Shown: positions 1 to 8,794, numbered from the stretch's first letter. The stretch is DNA of 15,986 nt from JACZXQ01 sp036986155 (GCA_036986155.1 BTRA01000071.1:1-15986), one strand, 5' to 3'. The notes: generated by a model from the letters alone, not told the origin. Numbers and translations: made by a program.

Positions 1-2
1 TC

Positions 3-38
3 GGGAAGGTGATGAACTACTCAGAAGCTGCTCGATGA
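3..38 (+). CDS. Possible 3' end of an upstream gene cut by the window edge
   Basis: One frame is open from the window edge (GGG AAG GTG ATG ...) to a TGA at 36-38. That stop overlaps the ATG at 35 by four bases (ATGA), the same coupling seen at four other junctions in this window. This suggests, without proving it, that the last residues of a preceding plus-strand gene lie here and that the small gene at 35 is translationally coupled to it. With only about a dozen codons visible, no function can be assigned. Confidence 0.3.
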   Translation, partial: GKVMNYSEAAR

Positions 39-376
39 AGTCCCGGCCCGCCTCGAGAATCTTCGCCGCGGCGTTGCTTTCGGCTACGCTTCTGCCGTAC
101 TCCGGCCCGGGCATCTGCACCATGCTGGGACGGATGGGGGAGGATGTCCACGGGATGACCATGACGGCTTCCACCTCCGGCCCCGTACTCGAGGCCCCCG
201 GTTCGATGACTGAGTGCTGTTCGATCGACGGCTGCGGTGTACCACAGGCCGGGCCCGCCGCCTTTGCGATCCGGCTGCCGGCCGATCACCGTGTCCGGGA
301 GATCGCTCCGTACTCCGCACAACCCTCCCCTCCCCAGACATCTCCCCACCCTCTGACCCAACCTCCTCGAGCGTAG
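35..376 (+). CDS. Small secreted protein with Met/His and Cys clusters, head of the Cu/Ag efflux operon
   Basis: A 113-residue protein with no family I recognise. Residues 1 to about 30 look like a Sec signal peptide: basic start (KSRPASR), then a hydrophobic run of Ala and Leu. The following part holds potential soft-metal ligands: a His/Met patch (VHGMTM) and a Cys cluster (ECCSIDGC), then a Pro-rich tail with no predicted fold. It lies about 90 bp upstream of the outer-membrane factor gene on the same strand, so it may be the first visible gene of the cus operon. No strong Shine-Dalgarno precedes the ATG; the start rests on the possible ATGA overlap with an upstream frame. A periplasmic metal-binding role is inferred only from composition and neighbours. 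Confidence 0.55.
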   Translation: MKSRPASRIFAAALLSATLLPYSGPGICTMLGRMGEDVHGMTMTASTSGPVLEAPGSMTECCSIDGCGVPQAGPAAFAIRLPADHRVREIAPYSAQPSPPQTSPHPLTQPPRA

Positions 377-452
377 TTCCTCTCTACAGCTCTGGATACC
401 GCTCGGCGGACCGCCGCCGTGCACACCAATCGACGCCGCCTTTGTGTGGTGC

Positions 453-460
453 AAGGGGAG
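453..460 (+). promoter_or_regulatory. Ribosome binding site deciding the GTG start of the TolC-like gene
   Basis: AAGGGGAG lies 9 nt before the GTG at 470. It supports that codon over the earlier in-frame GTG at 419, which would add a basic 17-residue extension in front of a good signal peptide. Confidence 0.7.
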
Positions 461-469
461 AACACGATC

Positions 470-1756
470 GTGAGACACACCAAGTACCTGATTCTCGCCG
501 CCGTTCAGATGGTGGTCGCACAGGGTGGGGCGGCTCAAACCCCCATCTTCGAGGCACCCGGTCTGCGCCACTTCGTCTTGGAGGTGCTCGCGAGCAATGC
601 GAGCCTTCAGGCCCAGCAGGCTCGCCTGGGGGCAGCCACGCACCGAATCGATCCGGCCGGAGCGCTCCCGGATCCTACGCTGTCGCTGAGTATGGTGTCG
701 GTTCCGGCACCCTCCTTCGACTTTGCCGCCGAAGCGATGACTCAGATCGGCTTCGGTATCGCACAAACCTTTCCCTACCCGGGCAAGCGAAGCGCCGCCA
801 CATCCGTCGCCCGAGCCGATAGCGCCTTGGCCTTTCGGCTCGTCGAGGATCGAGAGGCACGTCTCGTATCCACGGCGGCGAAGGCCTACTACGACCTCTC
901 GTTCGCCCGTACGTCAGTCGAAGTGTGGAGGGCGCGGGCTGACCTGGCGGAGCAGACGGTCACGGTAACCGACGCCCGTTATCGGAGCGGTGCCGCACCT
1001 CAGACCGACGCCCTGCGGGCACGCCTGGCACGCGCCAGGCTACAGGAACGACTCTCAGGCCTGGAGGCGACGGTCACTGGGGCCGAGGAGATGGCCAACG
1101 CGCTCTTGGGCGGTATGCGCTCCTCCGTAGAGGCCCCTCTTCTATTGGATAGGGATGGGAAGCCCACGCTCAATCTGGGAGATGCCGATATTCCCGAAAT
1201 CGCCATCGCGGACGATCGACTCCTCGACAGCCCCTCCCTCAGGGTGGCCTCAGCCTCAGTGGATCGAGCGACCCGGCGGGCCCGGGTCTTTCAGATCGCG
1301 GGGCGCCCCGACTTCATGACCTCGGTTCAGACCGGTCTGCGTCTCGGCGGACGAGAGCCGTTCGTCACTGTGCGGGTCGGCATACCGCTGCCGCTTTGGT
1401 CAGGTCGCAAGCAGACGCCGGAGACCGAAGCCGCTCTGTTGGACATGAATGCTGCCGAGAAGGACTACGAGGACCTTCTTGCACGCCTTACCGGCGCGGT
1501 GCGAGCGCACCAGGCCGACCTCGATGCCCTGAGGCAGCGGGCCGATCAGGCCGCTACCCAGATCATCCCCCTCGCCAGCGCCGCATCGGTTTCGGCTCTC
1601 CAGCGTTATCGCGTCGGAGAGGTCGAGTTCACCGGGGTCCTCGAGTCGCAAGACGAACTGTTTCGAGCTCAACTCGATCTTGCGCGACTCGTCTCCCAGT
1701 ACGGGACCCGGCGTGCCGAGTTGGCGGCGCTGACCGGAGAGGAGTGGTACCGATGA
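470..1756 (+). CDS. TolC-family outer-membrane efflux protein (CusC/CzcC-like)
   Basis: A 428-residue outer-membrane factor that would form the exit duct of the tripartite metal efflux system encoded with the next two genes. The first ~22 residues are a signal peptide (KYLILAAVQMVVA, then GGAAQ as likely cleavage region). The rest has the two-repeat helical pattern of the OEP family: long Ala/Arg/Leu-rich helices such as those around ASNASLQAQQARL and TDALRARLARARLQERL, and strand segments such as DPTLSLSMVSVP. FGIAQTFPYPGKR is the typical conserved segment of repeat 1. No lipobox Cys is visible, unlike E. coli CusC. The gene ends in an ATGA overlap with the adaptor gene, indicating one operon. 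Family is clear; substrate follows from the neighbours. Confidence 0.9.
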   Translation: MRHTKYLILAAVQMVVAQGGAAQTPIFEAPGLRHFVLEVLASNASLQAQQARLGAATHRIDPAGALPDPTLSLSMVSVPAPSFDFAAEAMTQIGFGIAQTFPYPGKRSAATSVARADSALAFRLVEDREARLVSTAAKAYYDLSFARTSVEVWRARADLAEQTVTVTDARYRSGAAPQTDALRARLARARLQERLSGLEATVTGAEEMANALLGGMRSSVEAPLLLDRDGKPTLNLGDADIPEIAIADDRLLDSPSLRVASASVDRATRRARVFQIAGRPDFMTSVQTGLRLGGREPFVTVRVGIPLPLWSGRKQTPETEAALLDMNAAEKDYEDLLARLTGAVRAHQADLDALRQRADQAATQIIPLASAASVSALQRYRVGEVEFTGVLESQDELFRAQLDLARLVSQYGTRRAELAALTGEEWYR

Positions 1757-2967
1757 TCACGCGAACGACGACCGTTCTGGCTGCGGCCCTGCTGCTGGCC
1801 GGCTGTTCGGGAGGTGGAAAAAAGGAAGACCAGGCCGCCCAGCCGGTGGCGGCCGCCATGGATGGCGCGGATATGGGCGGAATGCCGATGGGTGCAGGTC
1901 CCATGCGGATCACAGCGAGACAGGCCTCCCTCGCAGGGGTGAGCTACGCAATCGCCCGCAACGCCGAGCTGAACCGAACCGTCCGGGCGGTGGCGACCGT
2001 GGTGCCCGACGAGAGCCGCATGGGCATCGTCAACGCGCGCGTCAGCGGATGGATCGAGCGACTCTACGCGAACGAAACGGGACGCCACGTCGAGGTCGGC
2101 GAGGCCCTCTTCGAGCTATACGCACCCGATTTGATCACCGCGCAGGAGGAGTTGCTCCTCGCTGTGAAGCTGAGCGAGGTTCCGGGTGCCGGAGGAATGG
2201 TCGAGGCTGCCCGCCGCCGATTGGCGCTCTGGGGTATCTCCGACTCCCTGGTCACTGAGATCGAGCGCGTTGGAGAGGTTCGCCGTACGCTGACGATCTT
2301 CTCGCCCTTCACGGGCCACATTCTGGAAAAGAGCGTCATCGAAGGCCAGCATGTCGCGGCGGGCGAGTCCCTATACCGGATAGCGGACCTATCCAACCTG
2401 TGGATCGAACCGGAGATCTTCGAGCAGGACATCAACCTGTTGGCGACCGGCCAACCGGTTGAGATCGTCCTCGAAGCCATCCCGGGGCGCCGGTACCGGG
2501 GAAGAGTCACGTTCATCTATCCGACACTGGACCCCGACACACGGACGCTACGCGTGCGCGTCGAGGTGTCGAACCCCGGCCGTGAGATTCGACCGATGAT
2601 GTACGCCACGGTGCTCATCCGAACCCACTCGCCCCGCGGGACGATCGTCCCACTCACGTCCGTACTTCCAGCCGGTGATCGGGATCTCGCCTTCGTGGTT
2701 CGGGGAGATGGCGTCCAGCCCGTGGAAGTCACGGTCGGACTTTGGGGAGATTCTACCGTGCTCGTGACCGACGGACTGACGCCGGGAGACACGGTGGTGG
2801 CTTCGGCGACCTTCCTCTTCGACTCGGAATCCAATCTGGCCGCGGCGCTGGAGGGCATCATGCTCGATATGGGTATGGGCCTGGACATGGGCGGGATGAA
2901 CATGGGCGGCATGGACATGGGAAGCGACTCGACGGGGGCCCCCATGGACATGGAGAACAGGCCATGA
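1753..2967 (+). CDS. cusB: CusB-like RND periplasmic adaptor lipoprotein with Met-rich ends
   Basis: A 404-residue membrane-fusion protein linking the inner-membrane RND pump to the outer-membrane factor. The start ATG overlaps the previous stop (ATGA) and has GGAG 8 nt upstream; the ORF is open further upstream but that part only overlaps the TolC-like gene. Residues 1-18 form a lipoprotein signal with lipobox LLAGC, so Cys18 is probably lipidated. Mets 36, 41, 44, 46 and 51 match the N-terminal Met region that binds Cu(I)/Ag(I) in E. coli CusB. The core has the usual lipoyl/barrel/hairpin signatures (VSGWIERLYANETGRHVEVGE, FSPFTGHILE, IADLSNLWIEPEIFEQD). The last 35 residues (370-404) contain ten Mets in a Gly/Asp-rich tail, which is unusual. 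The gene overlaps cusA by ATGA. Confidence 0.93.
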   Translation: MITRTTTVLAAALLLAGCSGGGKKEDQAAQPVAAAMDGADMGGMPMGAGPMRITARQASLAGVSYAIARNAELNRTVRAVATVVPDESRMGIVNARVSGWIERLYANETGRHVEVGEALFELYAPDLITAQEELLLAVKLSEVPGAGGMVEAARRRLALWGISDSLVTEIERVGEVRRTLTIFSPFTGHILEKSVIEGQHVAAGESLYRIADLSNLWIEPEIFEQDINLLATGQPVEIVLEAIPGRRYRGRVTFIYPTLDPDTRTLRVRVEVSNPGREIRPMMYATVLIRTHSPRGTIVPLTSVLPAGDRDLAFVVRGDGVQPVEVTVGLWGDSTVLVTDGLTPGDTVVASATFLFDSESNLAAALEGIMLDMGMGLDMGGMNMGGMDMGSDSTGAPMDMENRP

Positions 2968-5900
2968 TCCACAGGGTCATCCAGACATCGGTCCGCTGGC
3001 GCGGACTCACGGTGCTGGCAATGGTCGGGATCCTGGCCGCGGGCGTTCAGATTATCCGGACCATGCCCGTGGACGCCATCCCCGACCTCTCAGACATCCA
3101 GGTGATCGTCTTCACCGAATACCCGGGGCAGGCACCACAGGTGGTCGAGGACCAGGTGACCTACCCTCTTGTTACCGCGCTCCTGGCCGTTCCCGAGGCC
3201 GAAGTCGTCCGTGGCCAGTCCATGTTCGGTCTCTCCTTCGTGTACGTGTTGTTCGAGGAGGGCACCGACCTTTACTGGGCTCGCAGCCGCGTGCTCGAAT
3301 ACCTCAATTCCGCGTCCGCTGAGCTGCCAGGAGGCGTTCGGCCCCAATTGGGCCCCGACGCCACAGGCGTCGGCTGGGTCTTCCAGTACGCTCTGGTCGG
3401 CGACGGGTACAGCCTGGACGAGCTCCGGTCCCTCCAGGATTGGCGCATCCGCTTCGAGCTGCAAAGCGTCCCGGGGGTGTCCGAGGTGGCCAGCGTCGGA
3501 GGCTTCGTTCGGCAGTACCAGGTCATCCTGGACCCAGCTAGGCTCCTGGCATTCGGAGTCGACGCGAACGATGTGATCCGAACCATCCGGACATCCAATC
3601 GGGACGTGGGGGGCCGGACGATCGAGATCGCCGGAGGTGATTACATGGTCCGCGGTCTCGGGTACCTCCGGGGAGTGGGAGACATTGCCGGGTTGACCAT
3701 AGGCTTGGGGCGAACCGGAACCCCGGTCCGGGTTCGCGATGTCGCGAACGTCACGATAGGGCCAGACATGCGGTTGGGGCTGGTCGAGCGGAACGGACGG
3801 GGTGAAGCCGTCGGGGGCGTGGTCATCATGCGGTACGGCGAGAACGCCCTCGAGGTGATCGACGCCGTAAAGGAGAGGATCGAAGAGGTCGAAGCTGGCC
3901 TGCCGCCCGGAGTGCGCATCGTCACGACGTACGACCGCTCCGCCCTCATCCAGCGGGCTACGGGCACGCTGACGCGGACCCTCGTGGAAGAGTCGATCAT
4001 CGTGGCCCTCGTGTGCCTGGTCTTCTTGCTGCACGCTCGTAGCGCCGTCGTGGCGATCGCCATACTTCCGCTCGGAATCGTGCTCACTCTGGCGGGAATC
4101 CGTGTCCTAGGCGTGAACGCGAACATCATGTCGCTCGGCGGAATCGCCATCGCGATCGGGGCGATGATCGATGCCGCCATCGTCATGATCGAGAACATGC
4201 ACAAGCACATCGAAAGGGACCCGGCACGCTCGCGTTGGGATGTGGTGATCGAGTCGACCAGGGAAGTCGGCCCGGCGCTCTTCGTGTCGCTTCTCATCAT
4301 CACACTATCCTTCGCACCGCTCTTCGCGTTGCAGGCGGAGGAGGGCCGCCTGTTCAAGCCGCTGGCCTTGACCAAGACGTTGGCCATGGCCTCGGCCGCC
4401 CTCCTGTCCATCACCGCGGTTCCAGTCCTCATGGGACTCTTCATCCGCGGTCACATCCGACCGGAGTCGGAGAACCCGATCAGTCGATTCGTCATCTGGA
4501 TTTACCGGCCCGTCCTCAATTGGGCCCTCTCGCATCGGAGGACGGTATTGCTGGCCTCCTTCGTCGTGGTGGGGGGGACCCTGTGGCCGCTTACCCGCCT
4601 CGGCAGTGAGTTCATGCCCCCTCTGGACGAGGGCTCGCTCATGTACATGCCGAACTCGATTCCGGGAATCTCCATAGCGCAGCAGCGGCGCCTCCTCCAG
4701 CGTCAGGACAGCATCCTCATGACCTTCCCTGAGGTGGAATCCGTGTGGGGTAAGGCGGGGCGCGCTGGCTCGGCCACAGATCCGGCTCCGATCTCCATGG
4801 TGGAGACCATCGTCAACCTCAAGGACCCGAAGGAGTGGCCCGAGAGGCTCTCGCAAGAGGAGCTGATCGCCAAGATGGACCGGGACCTACGCTTCACCGG
4901 GCTGGTCAACAGCTGGACGATGCCCATAAAGAACCGCACGGACATGCTGTCGACTGGAATCAGGACCACCCTGGGTGTAAAAATCTTCGGCCCCGACCTC
5001 TCGATCATCCAGTCTGTCGGCGCTGAGATCGAGGAGTTGCTGGCACCCGTCGATGGCACCGCAAGTATCTTCGCTGAGCGGTCCTTCGGCGGTCGCTATC
5101 TGGACATCACGCCGGATCGGGAAGCTCTCAGTCGATACGGACTTTCGGTGGGAGACGTGCAGACGGTCGTGGCAACGGCGCTGGGCGGCCATAACGTCAC
5201 GTCGATCGTCGACGGGCAGGAGCGCTACCCCGTGCAGGTGCGGTACGCGCGGGAGTTCAGAGACGACCCGACCCGTCTGCGCCAAGTTCTGGTGGCCACG
5301 CCATCCGGCCCGCAGGTCCCGCTGACCCAACTGGCCAGTGTTGGATTCAGCGCCGGCCCTCCCGTAATCAAGAGTGAGAACGGGCAGTTGGTGGGCATGG
5401 TGTTCATCGACGTCCGAGACCGGGACGTCGGGAGTTATGTGAGGGAGGCACGGCGACTGGTGGACGAGCAGGTGGCGCTCCCCGCGGGGTACCGCCTCCA
5501 GTGGAGTGGCCAATATGAATCGATCCAGCGGGTGAAGGCCCGGCTCACGGTGGTCGTGCCGATAACCCTGGGCATCATCGCCCTTCTCCTCTACTTCAAC
5601 TTTCTCAACGTCGTTGAAGTAGGAATCGTCATGCTCTCTCTGCCCTTTGCCCTGGTCGGGGGAGTGTGGCTCATGTGGCTGCTCGACTACAACCTCTCAG
5701 TAGCCGTGGCCGTGGGGTTCATCGGGCTCGGAGGCCTGGCGGCCCAGACCGGCGTCGTGATGCTCCTGTATCTGGACCAGGCATGGAAAAAGACCGCGGC
5801 CGGCGGGACCGTCAGCGTGGAGCGTCTGATCGCGGCGATCAACGACGGCGCTGTCGCCAGGGTACGGCCGATACTCATGACCGTGGTGGCCATCGTGGCG

Positions 5901-6065
5901 GGCCTGCTACCGCTCATGTGGGCGCGCGGAACCGGGGCGTCGGTGATACAAAGGATCGCCGCGCCGATGATCGGTGGGATGATCACCTCGACAGTGCTCA
6001 CGCTGGTGGTGATTCCCGTGCTGTACTACCTGTGGCGGAGAACGGAGGTCGGCCCGAGTTCGTAG
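2964..6065 (+). CDS. cusA: CusA-like heavy-metal RND efflux pump (Cu(I)/Ag(I) type)
   Basis: A 1033-residue inner-membrane proton-driven transporter of the HME-RND family, close to full family length. The start ATG overlaps the adaptor stop (ATGA), with GGAG 8 nt upstream. The proton-relay helix reads GAMIDAAIVMIEN, with Asp403 and Glu410 matching D405/E412 of E. coli CusA; this is the monovalent (CusA) version rather than the CzcA version (DGAVVIVEN). The three Mets of the CusA periplasmic binding site are all present: Met562 (LMYMP), Met612 (PISMVET) and Met661 (NRTDMLSTG), with the same 50- and 49-residue spacing as M573/M623/M672. Acidic neighbours EGS and ATD are kept. It should take Cu(I)/Ag(I) from the periplasm or cytoplasm and pass it to the outer-membrane channel. 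It ends 3 bp from the converging mer operon, with no obvious terminator. Confidence 0.95.
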   Translation: MIHRVIQTSVRWRGLTVLAMVGILAAGVQIIRTMPVDAIPDLSDIQVIVFTEYPGQAPQVVEDQVTYPLVTALLAVPEAEVVRGQSMFGLSFVYVLFEEGTDLYWARSRVLEYLNSASAELPGGVRPQLGPDATGVGWVFQYALVGDGYSLDELRSLQDWRIRFELQSVPGVSEVASVGGFVRQYQVILDPARLLAFGVDANDVIRTIRTSNRDVGGRTIEIAGGDYMVRGLGYLRGVGDIAGLTIGLGRTGTPVRVRDVANVTIGPDMRLGLVERNGRGEAVGGVVIMRYGENALEVIDAVKERIEEVEAGLPPGVRIVTTYDRSALIQRATGTLTRTLVEESIIVALVCLVFLLHARSAVVAIAILPLGIVLTLAGIRVLGVNANIMSLGGIAIAIGAMIDAAIVMIENMHKHIERDPARSRWDVVIESTREVGPALFVSLLIITLSFAPLFALQAEEGRLFKPLALTKTLAMASAALLSITAVPVLMGLFIRGHIRPESENPISRFVIWIYRPVLNWALSHRRTVLLASFVVVGGTLWPLTRLGSEFMPPLDEGSLMYMPNSIPGISIAQQRRLLQRQDSILMTFPEVESVWGKAGRAGSATDPAPISMVETIVNLKDPKEWPERLSQEELIAKMDRDLRFTGLVNSWTMPIKNRTDMLSTGIRTTLGVKIFGPDLSIIQSVGAEIEELLAPVDGTASIFAERSFGGRYLDITPDREALSRYGLSVGDVQTVVATALGGHNVTSIVDGQERYPVQVRYAREFRDDPTRLRQVLVATPSGPQVPLTQLASVGFSAGPPVIKSENGQLVGMVFIDVRDRDVGSYVREARRLVDEQVALPAGYRLQWSGQYESIQRVKARLTVVVPITLGIIALLLYFNFLNVVEVGIVMLSLPFALVGGVWLMWLLDYNLSVAVAVGFIGLGGLAAQTGVVMLLYLDQAWKKTAAGGTVSVERLIAAINDGAVARVRPILMTVVAIVAGLLPLMWARGTGASVIQRIAAPMIGGMITSTVLTLVVIPVLYYLWRRTEVGPSS

Positions 6066-6068
6066 CGC

Positions 6069-6824
6069 TTATCCGGCCGCACGCCTTCGAAGGAGTGCAA
6101 AGAACCCACCTCGATCCTCATTCGTGAGGAAGTGTTGGACGAGTAAGCCCAGCGCCACGCCGAAGAAGACATGGGCCACGAGTGTGAGGATGAAGAACTG
6201 GGGCCACGCGAAGTTGAAGCCGAACAGCCCGAGCGCGGGGCCCATGGGTGGTAGGGTCATCATTCCGAGTTCGACCACGAGCAACCAGCCGGTCGCCCAC
6301 AGGAGAGCGGAACGGTAATTCGGTCGCTTCCCCCACACGAATGCGTAGAAGAGCCCAAAGCCCGCGCCGTTCAGGTAATGGACGAGGAGCCCGACGGGCC
6401 AATAGGTCCAGAAGTCCGGGCTAGCGCTGGCCATCTTCCCGAACATCACCACCGTGTCACCCGGGAGCCAGCCATTGAGCACCCCCGCCTGTCGGACCGC
6501 GTCGAGGGCTAGGGTAGCCACCGCTCCCATCCCGAAACCCACCACGATACGGCGAAAGATGTCCGGGTAGGCTCTACGGGTGTACCATCCGACCGCTGTT
6601 AGGGCGACTAGGGCCGGGATCCACACGAACGGGATGTAGAAGCGCGCGAATTCGTGGGCGACGCTCAGAAGCTGAGGCCCCGGTAGGGCGATACCCTTGA
6701 CGTATTCGGCGTACCCGAACGACAAGGTGATGAGCTGGATCGGCGCCGCCGCTCCGGCGACGAATGCCACTAGAACCAGGATCGCTCGGCGCCGGTCCCA
6801 CCCGGCCGGCGCGGGCGTCGTCAT
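6069..6824 (-). CDS. Six-helix integral membrane protein, last gene of the mer operon (function unknown)
   Basis: A 251-residue hydrophobic protein that I cannot place in a family. About six membrane segments are visible, near residues 13-33, 62-82, 92-110, 140-163, 173-195 and 208-230, with basic loops between them (RRAYPDIFRR, GKRPNYRS). Possible metal or proton ligands near helices include a His in LLVHYLNG, Met-Met in ELGMMTLPPMGP and a His in TLVAHVFFG; there are no cysteines. Its ATG (6822-6824) overlaps the stop of the DUF302 gene (ATGA), so the two are translationally coupled and probably act together. It closes the minus-strand mer operon. A role in mercury handling is guilt by association only. 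Confidence 0.8.
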   Translation of the reverse strand: MTTPAPAGWDRRRAILVLVAFVAGAAAPIQLITLSFGYAEYVKGIALPGPQLLSVAHEFARFYIPFVWIPALVALTAVGWYTRRAYPDIFRRIVVGFGMGAVATLALDAVRQAGVLNGWLPGDTVVMFGKMASASPDFWTYWPVGLLVHYLNGAGFGLFYAFVWGKRPNYRSALLWATGWLLVVELGMMTLPPMGPALGLFGFNFAWPQFFILTLVAHVFFGVALGLLVQHFLTNEDRGGFFALLRRRAAG

Positions 6825-7321
6825 CGTACCGAGGCGACGATCTGCTCCATCGCTCCCTGCATTTCCGACACGATGTCCTCCAATCCGTCATAGGGCGCGA
6901 AGAGATGACGAAGGTCGTGGTAGCGGACCACCGTCTTTCCGTCGGGGCGCTCCATGACCAGCACCTTCAACGGCGCTTCGATGCCGCCGTTCGCATTGGC
7001 TTCGATGATCGCCTTCATATAGCGAGGATGGAAGAAGAGGATTTGGCGCATGCCCTTGGTGCGCATGCCCACCAGCCGCAGCATCTGCTGCGGGTTGATC
7101 TCTTCTATCACCATCAGGTTCTGTCCCCCGATCGCTTGCTTCAGGAGAGCCACCGTCTCGTCGAACCCATACGAAGAGGGCACAGTGACCAGGAAGTCGG
7201 GCGGGGGCGTCATCTGGGCCGCCACGCCCGTGGTTCCGCCTATCGTGAGCAGCAGTGTAGCAAGAGCAGCCCGGCGCGCGGTCCTGAGACCGCGACTCTC
7301 CATCGTCGTCGTTCGCATCAT
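6821..7321 (-). CDS. Secreted DUF302-family protein in the mer operon
   Basis: A 166-residue protein with a Sec signal peptide (basic ESRGLRTARR, then AALATLLLTIGG, cleavage likely after VAAQ at about residue 36). The mature part matches the DUF302 pattern: YGFDETVALLKQAI, then VIEEINPQQMLR and a hydrophobic strand, PRYMKAIIEANANGG, then LKVLVMERPDGKTVVRYHDL. The biochemical role of DUF302 is not established. The start at 7321 is chosen because GAGGAG lies 7 nt upstream; an adjacent second ATG would remove one residue. It follows merA by 48 bp on the same strand and overlaps the downstream membrane-protein gene by ATGA. It has no cysteine, so it is unlikely to be a thiol mercury carrier; Met and His residues could still bind metal. 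Confidence 0.82.
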   Translation of the reverse strand: MMRTTTMESRGLRTARRAALATLLLTIGGTTGVAAQMTPPPDFLVTVPSSYGFDETVALLKQAIGGQNLMVIEEINPQQMLRLVGMRTKGMRQILFFHPRYMKAIIEANANGGIEAPLKVLVMERPDGKTVVRYHDLRHLFAPYDGLEDIVSEMQGAMEQIVASVR

Positions 7322-7369
7322 CGATTCACTCCTCTTTTCTGCTTCTTATCCTCGTCGTGTGCGCACCGC

Positions 7370-8794
7370 TCAAACCGCGCAGCACGAAAGCGTCGCGATG
7401 TCCTTCTCGAACGTCAGCGCAGCGAGCTTGATCCCTTCCGACAATGTCAAATAGGGGTGCAGCGTCGAGGTCAGGTCGTCGATGGTGAGGCCGAAACGCA
7501 CGGCCAGCGCAGGTTCCATGATCATCTCCCCGGCCTCGGCGGCCACGATGTGCGCGCCCACGATGCGCCGTGTCGCAGCGTCGGCGACGAGCTTCACGAA
7601 GCCGCGGGTATCACGAGCGGCGAGCGCCCTCGGCACATGCTCGAGGCCAAGCTTCGAGACGAGCGGTTCATTTCCCGCCTCGCGAGCCTCCTGCTCGGTG
7701 AGGCCGACGGAAGCCACCGCCGGACTCGTGAACGTCACCTTCGGAAGCACCGAGAGGTCGAGCTTCTTCGCTCCGCCGAGCGCGTTTTCCGCTGCAAGGG
7801 TCGCGGCGTGGGCGGCCACGTACACGTGCATGGGTCCACCCGTGACATCTCCCGCGGCGTAGACCCTCGGATTGCTGGTCCGGAGCTCATCGTCGACGAC
7901 GATCTCACCGGAGGGTCCGACTTCCACACCCGCGGTCTCGAGGCCCATCCCGCCCGTGTTCGGTCTACGTCCGGAGGCCACGAGGATCTGGCCGGTCTCG
8001 AGCGACGTGGATTCCCCGTCGCCCGCGCGGTAGTGTACCCGGCGCCCCGAGGGAATGCTCTCGACGGATTCCAGGGTCACGTCGGTCACCACCTCGATGC
8101 CCTCGTCACGCAGATGGCGCGCCAGCTCCGCACCGACGTCGGGGTCCTCTTTAGACAAGAGGCGTGAGCGCGCGAGGATCGTCACTCGTACGCCGAGGCG
8201 CGCATACGCCTGCGCCAACTCCAGCCCCACCGAGCCGGCGCCGAACACGGTAAGCGAACCGGGCAAGTCGTCGACCTCGAAGAGCGCGGTGCTGTCCAGA
8301 TAGCCGGCCTCGGCCAACCCCGTGACTTCCGGTGCCCAGGGGGACGAGCCCGTCGCGACGACGACGCGCTCGGCGGGCACCGGCGTCCCGTCCGAGAGGA
8401 GGACCCGGCCATCCTCGTCCAATACGCCTCGTCCCTCGATGAGCGTGATCTCCGGGTGGGCGCCCAGGACATCCTCATACTTCGCGGTGCGGAGCGCCGC
8501 CACGAGGTCGTCCTTCGCGGTCCGAACGTGGTCCCAGTCGACCGGCTCCTCGGACCGCGCCACTCCGTCGAAGCCGTGGTGGGCCCGCGTGTGACGGGCC
8601 TCGGCCGCCCGGATCAGAGTCTTGGAGGGAACGCAGCCGACGTTCACACACGTTCCGCCGATCGTCCCCTCGTTCACCATCGTGACACGGGCGCCGAGCT
8701 CAACCGCACGAATGGCCGCCGCAAAGCCGGCCGAGCCACCGCCCAGGACCGCGAGGTCGTAGCGGGTGTCGGTCGGCTGTGTCTCTGGACTCAT
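7370..8794 (-). CDS. merA: Mercuric reductase MerA, core form without N-terminal HMA domain
   Basis: A 474-residue cytoplasmic flavoenzyme that reduces Hg(II) to volatile Hg(0) with NADPH. FAD-binding GGGSAG is at residues 18-23, the redox pair Cys49/Cys54 in GGTCVNVGC, the NADPH-binding GAGSVG at about 185-190, and the second FAD motif in RVYAAGDVTGG. MerA-specific features separate it from other disulfide reductases: the C-terminal Cys471-Cys472 pair (SCCAV), Tyr448 in HPYLT and Tyr165 in GYLDST, matching the Hg-site tyrosines of Tn501 MerA. The N-terminal HMA domain (NmerA) of longer MerA proteins is absent; the Rossmann fold starts at residue ~12. Its ATG overlaps the merP-like stop (ATGA) with GGAG 7 nt upstream, so its translation depends partly on ribosomes reading through that gene. 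Confidence 0.97.
   Translation of the reverse strand: MSPETQPTDTRYDLAVLGGGSAGFAAAIRAVELGARVTMVNEGTIGGTCVNVGCVPSKTLIRAAEARHTRAHHGFDGVARSEEPVDWDHVRTAKDDLVAALRTAKYEDVLGAHPEITLIEGRGVLDEDGRVLLSDGTPVPAERVVVATGSSPWAPEVTGLAEAGYLDSTALFEVDDLPGSLTVFGAGSVGLELAQAYARLGVRVTILARSRLLSKEDPDVGAELARHLRDEGIEVVTDVTLESVESIPSGRRVHYRAGDGESTSLETGQILVASGRRPNTGGMGLETAGVEVGPSGEIVVDDELRTSNPRVYAAGDVTGGPMHVYVAAHAATLAAENALGGAKKLDLSVLPKVTFTSPAVASVGLTEQEAREAGNEPLVSKLGLEHVPRALAARDTRGFVKLVADAATRRIVGAHIVAAEAGEMIMEPALAVRFGLTIDDLTSTLHPYLTLSEGIKLAALTFEKDIATLSCCAV

Noticed and set aside
5101..5160. Apparent loss of a CusA metal-site Met at RYGLSV, where E. coli CusA has RYGMTV
   Set aside because: Counting from Met573 shows the third site Met (M672) is in the NRxDM segment, which is conserved here as Met661; the RYG position is not the binding-site residue.
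6086..6095. Palindrome CCTTCGAAGG with GCAC/GTGC flanks just after cusA, as a possible bidirectional terminator
   Set aside because: It lies inside the coding end of the six-helix membrane protein gene, the stem is short and no T-run follows on either strand.
6764..8167. 467-codon open frame on the plus strand
   Set aside because: It is antisense to merA and the DUF302 gene, has a His/Arg-rich composition typical of the opposite strand of high-GC genes, and shows no domain.
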